From the NCBI GenBank assembly GCA_013368375.1, contig JAACJP010000007.1, positions 1,240,001 through 1,304,000 of the forward strand: a stretch of 64,000 nt of DNA. Reading direction: 5' to 3'. Positions within the stretch are counted from its first letter, which is position 1, and the number at the start of each line of letters is the position of its first letter. This document shows positions 22,118-32,981 of the stretch, in pieces. Under the pieces are notes generated by a model that saw nothing but the letters and a program-made list of their open reading frames with translations, did not search any database and was not told where the DNA came from. The DNA is from Tricholomella constricta (lineage: Eukaryota; Basidiomycota; Agaricomycetes; Agaricales; Lyophyllaceae). Position numbers and translations under genes: made by a program.

Positions 22118-23781
22118 CTACTTCGTACTGAGAATCTTGACAGCATCCACCCCCAACCCATCCACAACCTTCTCATTGACCTCCGCCACCGCCCTCTGCG
22201 CCTTGCCCAGCCCAAACCCCAAGCTCACTCCCGCCAGGTCCGAGCGGCGCCCCGCGCGGCCGACCCCGCTCCGGTGCTCCTCCACGGTCTTGCACAGCCC
22301 CTCGAACGTGGTCCACGCGCCCGTGTACCCGAGCCCGCCCGCGGCGGGCGGGAGCCGAGCCCGGGAGTCGTCGAATATGAGATGCACGCTCGTCAGTGCG
22401 AAGAGCGAGGGCTGCAGGTTCACGAGGTCGCCGTTGATGGGTGGGAGCAATTTCCCCAGTGCCTTCCCCAAGCCCAAGCCTAGGAACCCCGAGGCGCCGT
22501 GCGACGGCGGCGGCTCGAGGAGAAAGTGGCGCAAGAGGTAGTACGACTCGATAACGGTGGCTACGAGCAGCATGAGTGTGGGGGGGAGGTTCGGGAATGT
22601 GCATTCGCCTTCAGTGAGCGTCTCGAGCGCGGTGTAGACGTCGCCGTACGTCGGTGTTGGGCCGGGGTCCGCCACGACGAAGGCCTGCCCACCGATGTCC
22701 GGGTTCTTGCCGAAGGAAGGGGAAGAGGGGAGGAGGTCGGCAAGGCGCGCCTCGTAGCACAGGTGGGCGAGGGCGCAGTTCTCGACGTAGCAGAAGGACT
22801 GGAGGATGCTGCTGATCCAGGTCGGGTTCGTCTGCCGCACGAGGTATGCCCCGCACAGCATGTCGCCGCGCGGCCCAAAGACGCCGTTCCCGGGGCGGAT
22901 GCAGCCTGTCCTCAGGACGGCCTCGGAGTTGCCTGTAGGCGACTTGTCGGCGGTGCGCACGATGCGTTCAGCGCGGATCTTGCTGACGGCGTAGTTTGAG
23001 AAAAATTGGTCGTGGTGTTTGGGGAGGGCACTGTCGTCGTCGGTGATGACCTGCACAAAGTAGGGGGGCGCGGACTGCCAGGGCCAGAGGAAGAAACGGG
23101 AGCGACGGACGGCGACGGAACCGGAAGAGGTGTAGACGAGGATGGAGGCGCCAGCGGCGCGGGCGCTGTTGAGGATGTGCTGGGTGCCGGCGACGTTGAC
23201 GGCCTCGGAGCGGGAGAGGAAGACTTTATGGCGCTCGTAGAAGCGGATGTTGGCTGCGGTGTGGAAGACGGTTAGTTCTGGCAAGGGGGTGGCAGTGGAA
23301 GGCCATGGGGCGGCAAAAGCGGCGTCGACGGCAGCGGGGTCGGACACGTCTACTTGGATGAAGCGGACGCCGTTGGCTTGGGCGGAGATGATGTCTTCTC
23401 GCAGTGGGGGCCGTATGTCGAGGATGCGGATGGACTTTGGGTCTTCGCCGCGTTCCAGGAGTGCGGAGACGATCCAACCACCGAGAAATCCCGCCTGGCG
23501 ACTTGCACGGTCAAGGCTAACGACATGGATGACTGATTTCAACGCACCCCGCCGACGACGATGTATCTGCGCCCCGTCCTGGGTGGAAGCTGGACATGAG
23601 GCGACTTGAGCTGCGTGGCGAGGTTGCGGACAGATTCTGGTGTCCATCGTACGGGCGAGACGGCGGCTGCTTCCTTGGGGAGACGGGTTAATCGGTAGTT
23701 GTTGAGACGCACATAGATTACTAAAAGAACGACAAGAACGAGAGAAACACTACCGCCAATCGATGCGGCTCTGGTCAACAT
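22118..23781 (-). CDS. 3-beta-hydroxysteroid dehydrogenase/isomerase-type SDR, membrane-anchored
   Basis: 536 aa, minus-strand exons 23781-23548 and 23494-22118. It starts MLTRAASIGG, then a transmembrane anchor (VSLVLVVLLVIYVRLN). The NAD(P)-binding motif is VVGGAGFLGGWIV, split by the intron. Further family signatures are VRFIQVDVSD, VFHTAANIRFYERH, NVAGTQHILNSARAAG, VYTSSGSVAV and the YxxxK active site (SNYAVSKIRAERIV). It resembles the 3-beta-HSD/ERG26 branch of extended SDRs that act on sterols or other lipids at the ER; the substrate is unknown. The first exon exists in three copies upstream, of which only this one continues into exon 2. Confidence 0.85.
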
Positions 23782-24064
23782 GTCTACGTGACAAGTACAT
23801 TCCAAATTAAATTATATAGCTAGCAATAATCATCTCGCCGCCTTCGCCTTCGTCTGCCCCCACTAGGTCGCTGTATAATCGGTAGTTGTTGAGGCGCACA
23901 TAGATAACTAAAAGAACGACAAGGACGAGAGAAACACTACCGCCAATCGATGCGGCTCTGGTCAACATGTCCACGTGACAAGTACATTCCAAATTAAATT
24001 ATATAGCTAGCAACAATCATCTCGCCGCCTTCACCTTCGTCTGCCCCCACTAGGTCGCTGTATA
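23690..24064. repeat. Two tandem 187-bp units containing the SDR first exon start
   Basis: About 23690-23875 and 23876-24064 are near-identical direct copies running from AATCGGTAGTTGTTGAG to TAGGTCGCTGTAT. Each carries the MLTRAASIGG...VRLNNYRL coding stretch (minus strand, ATGs at 23781 and 23968). The second copy reads into noncoding sequence after NYRL. Confidence 0.85.
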
Positions 24065-24389
24065 GGAGCAGGCGTCACAGACACCCCTGAGCTCGCCCCA
24101 GTCGTGCCGCTGCCTTTCACCCCCCGCCCAGGCTCGAACGCCGGCGCCCGGCTCGACAGCGTCCATGTCGAAGTCGCCGCCGCCGCTGACGACGCCGACG
24201 GGAGGGGCACGCCTGTTGTCGTGCGTCGTTTTGAGCGATGATTGGCGATGCGGGTTCGTTAGTACCGTCGGGGTCGGCTGGTGCTGCAGCGACGATGACC
24301 GTGGATTGTGCGTTTGCGGCGCATGCGGCTGCCGCGGTCCGTGGTGGCTCCACAGCGGCGTCTGTGTAAGTGGATATGTGTGGCCGTAG
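24065..24389 (-). pseudogene. Duplicated 3' end of the coiled-coil gene
   Basis: Near-identical to about 25546-25878, the last 110 codons and 3' end of the coiled-coil gene (for example SVTPAP, SSSLQHQPTPTVLTNPHRQS). Similarity stops abruptly after CCGTAGCTGG at 24389. Small indels break the frame near 24220. No 5' exons, so it is a truncated pseudogene. Confidence 0.85.
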
Positions 24390-24450
24390 CTGGCCACATT
24401 CTTCAGTAGAGACACAGAAATCAACAAACTCTTATTGCAGATCAATCAAC

Positions 24451-25258
24451 ATGCTTTGCCGTGCGATCTCCACCAGTGCCGTACGCTATGCCCGGGCCAA
24501 AACTACGCCTTTGATTGAAAAGTTTCCAGTGACGTTGCGTCTCCTATATCCCGCCTGGGACACGCCCGTTTCGCATATATTCTCCTCAGCCAAAGAAATA
24601 ACCACATTCTTGTCAGAACCGAAACAATTTCTGATGGACCCAGCAACCGGGCAAGCAATCCGTCCTCAGCAGGTGTACATGATTAATCCAGACGTTATCT
24701 ATGAGGTTGCCGGCTCTGGCTTACCATATCGTGAAAAAGGATTGACAAGGGAACAGGTCTGGGACAAGGAGTTCGAGAGGAAGACAGCACTTGCTTTGAA
24801 GGAGGCTTTGGAAGAGGAAGATCCAAAGGCTATGGAGCTGCCGAGAGTGATCAGAGACATGGCGGGAAAGGATGTTAGTGAATGGGAAGCACTATACCAG
24901 TTGTCGGATGGTTGCGTCGTGTTTCTGGAAGCTAAATTCCAAATGTCAAAGGCGAGTTATCCAATATCTCACTCAAACTTAACTGGGCTGAACTCTATCA
25001 GGCTCACATCGATAGTCAATTGAACCGCCTATCGAGGAGTCTCATGGCTATGGGAAAGGACAACCGTGCTAGACTGTATCTGGCAGCCTACTACTGGCCT
25101 GACGACGAAGTTTCCTATGCACGTTCCAAAGGGTATGGGATTATCCAGCCAAATGGGTCTGATTTAACCATCCATTTCAAGGCGAAAGGTGGGTTAGACT
25201 AGCATAATTTGTGTATCCGTGAACTGACTGATTAACTGCAGAGCTAAACATCAAATAG
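24451..25258 (+). CDS. Orphan protein, possible restriction-endonuclease-like fold
   Basis: 234 aa, exons 24451-24951, 25002-25188, 25242-25258. Start MLCRAISTSAVRYARAK is basic and hydroxylated, like a mitochondrial presequence. Further signatures are LLYPAWDTPVSHIFSSAKEI, MINPDVIYEVAGSGLPYR, an Asp/Glu/Lys-rich middle, SDGCVVFLEAKFQMSK, then IDSQLNRLSRSLMAMGKD, ARLYLAAYYWPDDEV and GYGIIQPNGSDLTIHFK. I do not recognise the family. The D-x6-E-A-K run in a beta-like context resembles a PD-(D/E)xK core, but this is speculative. Intron 1 is GC-AG (donor GCGAGT at 24952); splicing restores one continuous frame. The gene sits between two sets of duplicated neighbour fragments, as if inserted there. 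Confidence 0.6.
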
Positions 25259-25289
25259 ATTCCATATCATTGAACCATCGGTTATTTCT

Positions 25290-25545
25290 TGGCGAACAGA
25301 TTCCGGTGTCCAGCGAACGGGCGAGACGGCGGCTGCTTCGTTTGGGAGACGCGTTAATCGGTAGTTGTTGAGGCGGACATAGATAAATAAAAGAACGACA
25401 AGAACGAGAGAAACACTACCGCCAACTTGAATCGATACGGCTCTGGTCAACATGTATGTCCACTGACAAGTACATTCCAAAATTAAATTATACATCTCTC
25501 TACATCTCCCTTTCACCTTCGTCTGCCCCCACCAGGTCGCTGTAT
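25290..25545. repeat. Third, more diverged copy of the SDR first-exon region
   Basis: Matches 23640-23875: GTGTCCAGCGAACGGGCGAG, NYRL...MLTRA reading frame on the minus strand (ATG at 25453), and the same 3' boundary CGTCTGCCCCCAC. Small insertions near 25425 and 25455. It abuts the intact coiled-coil gene, so this copy probably marks the ancestral junction between the two genes. Confidence 0.8.
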
Positions 25546-27286
25546 GGGAGCCGGCGTCACAGACACCCCTGAGCTCGCCCCAGTCGCGCCGCTGCCTTTC
25601 ACCCCCCGCCCAGGCTCGAACGCCGGCGCCCGGCTCGACAGCGTCCATGTCGAAGTCGCCGCCGCCGCTGACGACGCCGACGGGACGGGCACGCCTGATG
25701 TCGTGCTCGGCGGCGTTTTGAGCGATGATTGGCGATGCGGGTTCGTTAGTACCGTCGGGGTCGGCTGGTGCTGCAGCGACGATGACCGTGGATTGTGCGT
25801 TTGCGGCGCATGCGGCTGCCGCGGTCCGTGGTGGCTCCACAGCGGCGTCTGTGTAAGTGGATGTGTGTGGCCGTAGCTGGGTGTGGGCTCGCTAGGCGTG
25901 GGTCGTTGAATCGGTGTCGGCGGCGGTGGCCGCCCGATCGTCCCCGGGGATATCTGCGAGCGCAGGCGCTGCACTGCCACGTAAGGAAAGGCGGGCGAAC
26001 GTTCGTTTATTGCCTCGGCGCCGGCGTAGTGCACGTCTTCGGCGGACAATTCCTGCCGGTTCATGAACGCCTGGTAAGTGTATTCCTCCTGTTCAATCTC
26101 GCGCCCGACGCTCAGGAGCTGCTCCTCCAGATCCGTAATCGCACCGCTCTCAAGCTTCTCCCTCTTCGTGGTCAGCTTCTCCATCTTATTCGTCAGCCCC
26201 GCCAGCTCCACCCGCATCGCCTCCAGCTTCTTTTTTTCCTTCTCTGTTTGGCGCTCACGCTCCCTCCGCACCCGGTCCGCCCGCTCCTTGACCTTCGCAT
26301 ACTCTGCCTCCTTCTCCTGGCAGCTCCGCTCCAGTTCCGGCACAAGCTCCTCGATCTCCTTCACGCGCGACTCCGTCTCCCGCGTCCCCGTCTGCGCACG
26401 CTTCACTGCTTCCTGCAGCGAGAGCAGCTTTTGCTTCGCCCGATGGTCTGCCGCGACGTGTTTCTCGGACGCACGCTTGAGGATCTCGATTTCCGAGCGA
26501 AGCGCCGCATCTGCCTTTTGCGCGTCCCGTCGTGCGGATTTCAGGGCGGCGGTGAGGGTTTCGCGTTCGGTGTTGATCAGAGCGAGGGCGTGCTGCAGCT
26601 GGGAGAACCGATCTTCGATCGTGAGGGGCGTGGTAGTTGATGGTGGCGTGTTGGGATGCGTGCGGTTCGGGGACGTTGAGGGTGTCGATGGCGGAGGATC
26701 GGACGACGTGGAATGGTCGGCGTCCGGCGATTCTGGGTCGGTGGGCGCCTCTGAAGGCTCTAGCTCTACTTCTTCGTCGTACCGAGTAATGAGGAGAAAC
26801 CAATGAGCATCATTACTTAAACTCACCCTCTGTCGTTACAAGCTGGCGAATTGTGCCGTTGCTATCGCCCTGCACGAGGCCCAGCTTAACATCGTACTCT
26901 CTTCCGGGCATGAGACCGTAGATGATGATGACAGCCTCGTCAGCGCCGTCCTCTATCCGTATGAAGACCCTCTGCCAAGGCGAGCCGTTGACGTCAACGG
27001 AAAGTCCTTTCGCGAGTGCGTCTGATATGATGGACTTTTTCTTGGGTTCCGAGGTCGGGGAGCTGTCTTCCTCGGCGACCTGGTCCTTGTCTGCCTCTTC
27101 CTCGGCCGCGATCAGGCCCAGTGCAATCAGAGGCTGGAGATCGCCATTGAGATCCGACGAAAGGGTGAAGGTGACGGAGACCGAGGTGATTTCGCGGACT
27201 GAGAGAGACAAGGGAGGCGTCCATGGCCGTATTGAATGCCACCCGGACTGCGAGGAGGAGCTGGCGTGGGGGCCGTCGGGCGACAT
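25513..27286 (-). CDS. Coiled-coil protein with N-terminal beta-type domain, uncharacterised
   Basis: 572 aa, minus-strand exons 27286-26827 and 26771-25513. The N-terminal 150 residues have a beta-sandwich look (VREITSVSVTFTLSSDL, VFIRIEDGADEAVIIIYGL, MPGREYDVKLGLVQ), resembling an FN3-like fold (inference). An acidic Ser/Pro linker leads to a long coiled coil (about residues 215-400: RFSQLQHALALINTERETL to LEEQLLSVGREIEQEE), then a Pro/His/Ser-rich tail ending PGGGRRR. The architecture suggests a scaffold; no function can be named. Its 3' end is duplicated at 24065-24389. Confidence 0.78.
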
Positions 27287-27865
27287 CAGAAAATAAGTGC
27301 AGGGTCACGGTTGTCACACTTCATGTTACTACTACTACCTCATCGATATCTCACCAACATGGGCGCGGTCACCAGACGTACTCAATCTTTGCATGTTATT
27401 ATTCTGCTGCGGAAACCAGCATCCTCGCGTCAGTCGTGGTCTACTAAACGTACTGACTGCGTGTCGCGAGGCTGCGGAAGACCTAGCCTCGGATCTCTTC
27501 TCACCAGCCCAGGCTGATCTCGTGGCAGCTTCCTTCCCAACGTTACCGTATCGAGGTTTGATCCCCATTGAGAGTCTCTTCGTAGCAAAAGCTGGGCACT
27601 ACGCGTCGCTGCCGTGTCGACGCGCAATGATTACGGCACACTCCTTCTATCGCGTCTCGCTTATGCCAGGCCTTCGATTTCAGTTTGTGCGATCGTCGCA
27701 TGTCGTAGAATGGGAATACATACGTGGAGGCATTATCTTGGGAGCTCTTATGGTTGACAACCATGCTATTGCATCGTCATCAATAAATCCGTCGACTCGT
27801 GTACGAACGGGGCTGAGGCTATAAAATCTGGGAAACTGAACAGGGCTATCCTCATAATCCATTCC
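27287..27865. other. Divergent promoter region, coiled-coil gene (-) and UGT (+)
   Basis: Long chance ORFs on both strands but no family signature. A TATA box for the UGT gene lies at its right end. Confidence 0.5.
27820..27826 (+). promoter_or_regulatory. TATA box of the UGT gene
   Basis: TATAAAA about 46 bp upstream of the ATG at 27866. Confidence 0.5.
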
Positions 27866-29974
27866 ATGCCATCCTCCAATCTATCGCATCTGTTGCTGGT
27901 ATCCTTCCCAGGCTGGGGTAAGGAGTACCATCAAATGGTGCTTCGTCGTTTAACTTTATTCCTTATATTACAGGCCACGCTAGACCCCTCTGTGTTTTAG
28001 CAGCGCGTCTCGTCTCTGAAAGCGACAAGGTGCTGGTCACTGTCCTGACTACCCCGCACATGCTCGACAAGACTCGATTCGAGATTTCTCGACAGTTCGA
28101 GACTGGATCTCTAGCTCTTCAGCGTATCAGGTGCCAGAAGTTGTATATCACCCTCTTGTTATCCTGCTAACCATCATTCGGCCAGGCTCGTTTCTGTCTT
28201 TCAGTCAGACGCGACGGACATGATGGCGGTCCTGGGCTTGTTTGCTAAATCTTACGCTCCTGCATACGAGACGCTCACTCTGGCGAAGCCTATTACGTGC
28301 TCTATGACCGGAACGTTATTCGAGGCCGCTCCTGCGCCTGTCGCCGTCATCCTCGACGTGCGCGTCTAAATTGCTTTTCCTTGTCTTTCGCTAACGATGC
28401 ATGCCATGGTCGTTCCTTATCAGTTTTTTGCCCTGCCTCAGCTTCAAGCAACCCGTGCGCTGACTGGCCGCTCCGTCCCTGTCATATCTTGGGTGACCGG
28501 CGGATGTTCGACCTTCATTCGTGGCTGGGGCCCCGAGTCCTTTGGAGGCCTTGGCGACTTTGGGGCCAAAGTCGACGCCGAAGTCGCACGTACGAACAAA
28601 TCTGCCCTCGAGGTTGGCGAGCAGGTACTTTCTCTTTCTCTTGTGTTCTCTCGAAATCGACTCATAGGCTTCACCGTTCAGCTCTACAGGCACACGGACG
28701 GATCCTTGGTCCAAATTCCTGGCATTCGTGCCATGTATGACCACGAGTTTTTCCCGCAGAAGGTACCGCCTATCTCTCAAACCTCTGTCAACTGTCGCTG
28801 ATGCATGGAGATCAGCTTCCCTTTGAGATGCCGGTGTCCATGCTGATCAGAGGCGGTCGCGAGTGAGGAGTTCCTGACTCTTTCTTGTCTAACAGGGTTG
28901 TCTAAACTAGGTATACCTGTAGCTTCTTAATGGACAGCGATGCCGTCCTGATAGCGTCCTCCGACGCATACGAGAAGGTGTCCTTGGACGCGGTGCGAGC
29001 GTGGTTCCTTGAACTAGAGAAGCCAGTCTATGCCGTCGGCCCCCTCTTGCCTGCTGGCTACGCCTCCACTCGGTCCGACGTCAACGAAAGCAATGCAAAT
29101 GTTGAGGTCTTCCTTGAAGATATGCTGGAGAAACACGGTCCTCGATCCGTGGTTTTTGTGAGATATCATTCTTGTGATAGAAACCTAGAGCTCTGACTTT
29201 GATTTGGTAGATATCGTTCGGGACTGCCTTTTGGCCTACCAAGGGCGAATATCTCGAGGAGGTCGTCGAGGCATTGATCAAAAAGAGCTTCCCATTCGTA
29301 CGTTTTGCTCTCCTTCGCTACTCGACAGCTAACTCATAGATATGTTAGATTCTATCCCATGCGTCGCCGTTCGCGAAAGTCTCGGCCGAGCTCTCTGAGA
29401 AAGTCCAGAGCTGGGGTCTGGGTCTATTGACTTCGTGGTCCCCTCAGCAATACATATTGAACCACCAGGCGCGTAGCGATCCCGCTACTCTGATATACCG
29501 AGCTTATATCTAATGGACCATCACAGGCAACGGGCTGGTTCCTCACTCACGGAGGGCACGGAGGTATTACAGAGTCTCTCGCCAGCGGTATTCCCTTGTA
29601 AGGCTGATTTCTTTCCTGCGCTGTGAAGACCGATGCGATAAATTACTATGATGTGCAGAATCTGCTGGCCCTTCGATGCGGACCAGCCGACCGCCGCGGC
29701 ACATCTCACTGAGAACCTCAAGGCCGCCTTTGAGCTTATCGAAGTGCGCACTGGACTTGGACTCAAACCGCTCCATAGGACCGGAAAGGCTCCGAAAGGG
29801 ACTCGTGAAGCGGTTGGAGTGGAGATCAGAGCTGTCCTTGACGCGTGTCGGGGAGAGGAGGGGAAGCAGTTGAGGAGGAATGCGGAGCAGTTGAAGGTGG
29901 AGTTTGCTGCGGCTTGGGAAGATGGTGGAGCTGCCAAGGCTGACCTTCGCCGGCTTTTGGAGAAGTACGCATAA
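27866..29974 (+). CDS. UDP-glycosyltransferase (GT1 family)
   Basis: 512 aa, exons 27866-27917, 27974-28130, 28186-28357, 28424-28624, 28682-28762, 28816-28862, 28923-29157, 29211-29297, 29349-29468, 29527-29597, 29659-29974. Start MPSSNLSHLLLVSFPGWGHA includes the N-terminal catalytic His region (GWGHARPL). The C-terminal donor-binding block is SVVFISFGTAFWP, WSPQQYILNHQATGWFLTHG, then HGGITESLASGIPLICWPFD and ADQ, the fungal/plant UGT signature. It transfers sugar from a UDP-sugar to an unknown small acceptor, likely cytosolic. The intron at 29469 is GC-AG (donor GCGCGT); no GT donor restores the HQ-ATGW junction. Confidence 0.9.
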
Positions 29975-30093
29975 GGCGATGGGATTATTGGAAAGTTGTG
30001 CCAGCTGCCCTGTATAACTTGCTATGTGGTATATACTACATTTACGATCCGAAATTTTTGAATCTATGTTATATTCCTCCCCCCCCTCTCAAC

Positions 30094-31347
30094 TCACGCT
30101 TGATGAAGATCCTCCTTCCAGGGATGTCCTGATTCTACCACAGACAATTCAAATGTCCATTTCATTCCCAGCGTTTTCATTACACTTGCGACGACCTCCT
30201 CGTACAGCTCCGCGTGTTCCATAGGACGGGGAATCAAGAACTTGACCAACTGCAGCGAGGGAAAAGACTCGGAGCCCAAAAGCGAGGCCAAGAAACCCCA
30301 ATCGCTGTAGTCGGCGGTCATGATGGCCGCGGGTGTGCAGTCCATGACGATAGCATAAACGACCAGTTTTTTCAATCGCCTAAGCCTGGCGAGGCGGGGC
30401 AGCATTAATTGCAGCCAGCGCGGGGGATAAAATTGCACGGTAAACATTACGTGTGGAGTGAGGTCAAGGGTAAGTGACTCGAGGGACGGATTGTCTGTGA
30501 GCTTCCATGGAATGCCATCTACGGTTCCCCCTGTTGGCTTCCTATTGAGCGAAAGCGGATGTCGTTTTAGGCAATAAGCTGACGTACCTTTGTTTCGTTG
30601 GAGATACAACTCTTTCAAAGACTGTCCAGTGATCTTTAGCATTTTGGAAATGATGTCATGGCAGCATCCGTTGTAGTCTGGATTGTACCGGATGCGCAAG
30701 CTGCGAAGGCGCGTCAAATCGATGATACAATGAGGATGACAAAGCCATTCGCCCAGTGCGGAGCTGTTCATGTCCAGCATCATACCGAGGTCCTCAAGGC
30801 TAACCTTCGTAGCGGTGTTGTTGAGGGGTCGGTTATCGAAGGGCATACTGCAGAACCTAAGCACTACAAGGTGCTTCAAGCTGGGAGCGCTAGCGAACAG
30901 ATCCTGGAGGTCCGCATTGCTTAGGGAGAAGTTGTCGAGTGTGAGGGAGGTGAGGGGGTTTCGGGCAAGGGTACGAGCAAGGGGACCACACAGCGTCCCA
31001 GAGAGTTCGTGTGGTCGATCGCCAGGCCACGTCCAAGCACCATTTTTGAAGATGATGGATCGCACATGCTCCAAGGGTCGTAGTATGGCAGACGCACAGA
31101 CGGCGCTGAGCTGGCTGTCGACCTTGAACGCCAAAGTGTGGATCATACTCGCAATATGGGGTGATTCGTTGAGAACAACGCCTAAACGACTGCTTTGGGT
31201 GCCGTTCGTCACAGAGGTGGTGCGGAAAATGTGGATTTGAGATGGCGCACACCACGCACGCGACACGCGTGCACAGGATTGGAGATCTGCAAGTTCGTCT
31301 AGGTGTTCGAGAATTAGATCTATAAGTTCAAATGGGAGAGGCTCCAT
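30094..31347 (-). CDS. F-box protein, tandem paralogue 1
   Basis: 398 aa, minus-strand exons 31347-30588 and 30530-30094. N-terminal F-box MEPLPFELIDLILEHLDELA, CARVSRAWCAPSQIHIFRT, then a leucine-rich-like region (LTSLTLDNFSLSNADLQDLF, LRSLRIRYNPDYNGC, SLESLTLDLTPHV). The intron 30587-30531 is 57 bp, divisible by three and without an in-frame stop, so the unspliced frame is also open; the paralogue has an intron at the same point, which supports splicing. Likely an SCF adaptor. Confidence 0.8.
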   Translation of the reverse strand: MEPLPFELIDLILEHLDELADLQSCARVSRAWCAPSQIHIFRTTSVTNGTQSSRLGVVLNESPHIASMIHTLAFKVDSQLSAVCASAILRPLEHVRSIIFKNGAWTWPGDRPHELSGTLCGPLARTLARNPLTSLTLDNFSLSNADLQDLFASAPSLKHLVVLRFCSMPFDNRPLNNTATKVSLEDLGMMLDMNSSALGEWLCHPHCIIDLTRLRSLRIRYNPDYNGCCHDIISKMLKITGQSLKELYLQRNKGTSAYCLKRHPLSLNRKPTGGTVDGIPWKLTDNPSLESLTLDLTPHVMFTVQFYPPRWLQLMLPRLARLRRLKKLVVYAIVMDCTPAAIMTADYSDWGFLASLLGSESFPSLQLVKFLIPRPMEHAELYEEVVASVMKTLGMKWTFELSVVESGHPWKEDLHQA

Positions 31348-31729
31348 TATGACTTGTCGAAAGTCACACTGGAAATTCAGAGCAGCTTCAATGGCCGTTG
31401 AACGTTGAACGTTGAACTTTTAGTACTTAGTGTTGACCAGTCCGGGGTTCAACTTTTCTGAAGCATGTAAACAATGGTGTGTTAACACAAGCTTTCGCTT
31501 GTTGATTGCCGATTATGGGCTGTCCACCTTTTTTGAAGGAGCAGAAGGAGGGGAAGTTGGATTGAGGTCAACACGAATGTCGCCGTTTGAGAATACAGAC
31601 TCGGAGCCGACCGCGTACAAAATCACCGCTCAACTATGTACTTGTGGTACTCTACAGGAGATATAACTAGAATCGCTGCAACTTCAAAGAAATCCCGCTG
31701 CATAAGCATCCAACCAAATTGAAAGTCGA
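31348..31729. other. Spacer between tandem F-box genes
   Basis: Promoter of paralogue 1 and 3' flank of paralogue 2. Short direct repeats of GTTGAAC(G/T)TT near 31395-31415. No gene seen. Confidence 0.5.
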
Positions 31730-32981
31730 TTATACTCGAAGATGGTGACGAGCCTCTCTGATATCCAGAAATTTCAGCACCCATTGCATTTTAAATTCTA
31801 CAATTTCCCTGTTCGCCAAATCCTCTATCATCCCCAGATGATCCACTGGAAGCGTTAGAATGACCCTGACCACTTGAAGCATGGGAAATGCCTCCAGGGT
31901 GAGCGACGATGCCAGGACCTGCCATCCAGTGTGATTCGAGTATCTCAAGGTGTGAAAGTCGCAGTTCGCCATCGCCAAGCAAAGATTGAGTTCTTGAATT
32001 TGGCTTGGTCGCGGAAGGAGCGATACTGCAGATTCAAGGGGTCTAGGGGGACAATGGCTTGGTGAATATACGATATCAGGGATGAGGTCGAGAGTAAGTG
32101 AACGGAGGGAGGGATTATGTGCAAGATTCCACGGAAGACTTTGCAGTTGCGTAGAGGGTTCCGCTGATTGTCCAAGTAAGTATGTGCCGCCGTAAAGGTT
32201 TTCGATACATACGTCTGATTCGCCCAATCGTCAACTCATGCAGAGACGGCCCCGCCGTCCTTAGAATCCTCGTGATGGGCTCGAAACAGTTGTGATTATG
32301 TTCTGGATCGTAAGAAATTATGAAGCTGCGAAGGTGTGTTGTGTCGATACTGCAGTTGGGCTGGCAAAGCCATTCGCAGAGCATGAAGCTGTCCCTGTTC
32401 AAAATCAGGTGAAGTGACTCAAGCTGTTCAACGCTGGCCCCATCAGAGACTTCTACAAGGGGCCGGTTATCGAAAGCAATACTGGTGAAGTTCTCCAAGA
32501 TAAGGTGCTTCAGAGAGAAGGCTTTCGCAAAGAGGAACTGTAGGTCGGCTTTGCAAAGGGAGAAACCATACAGCTGGACATGGGTGATGGGATTTCGAGC
32601 AAGAGTTGCAGCGATTGGATAGAGAAGGATAGCAGAAAGTTCGTGTGGCTGATCCCCCGGCCAAGTCCAATGGCCGTTGACAAATGTCAAGTAAAGTAGG
32701 CGATTCATAAGCTGTAGTGATGAAGATGCGAGCAACGCGCTGGCTCGGTCATCGATCCTGAAGTCTAGGCAACGGATGAGATGGGTTATATGTGGGACTG
32801 CGAGCAGTAGTTCGTGTAAACGGAGACACTGGACACCATTCAGTGCGGAAACGGTGTGAAAGAGACGGATTTGAGCTGGTGCACACCAAGCGCGAGACAC
32901 CAGCGCACAAGACTTGAAGTCGGCATGTTGATCTAGATTCTCGAGGATTAGATCCACAAGCTCGAACGGCAGAGGGTCCAT
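31730..32981 (-). CDS. F-box protein, tandem paralogue 2
   Basis: 400 aa, minus-strand exons 32981-32213 and 32163-31730. MDPLPFELVDLILENLDQHA, CALVSRAWCAPAQIRLFHT, WTWPGDQPHELSA and SLRSLTLDLIPDIVY align along the whole length with paralogue 1 in the same orientation, so the pair arose by tandem duplication. The intron follows LTIGRIR at the equivalent position, but here it is 49 bp and skipping it shifts the frame. Confidence 0.82.

Noticed and set aside
22499..22999. 166-codon plus-strand ORF
   Set aside because: Antisense of the GC-rich SDR gene, which has clear dehydrogenase motifs on the other strand.
25795..26806. Two plus-strand ORFs of 240-280 codons
   Set aside because: Antisense of the coiled-coil gene; composition is a mirror of the heptad-rich helix.
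27297..27824. 175-codon plus-strand ORF upstream of the UGT gene
   Set aside because: Lacks any motif, sits in the promoter, and the UGT start with its TATA box follows directly.
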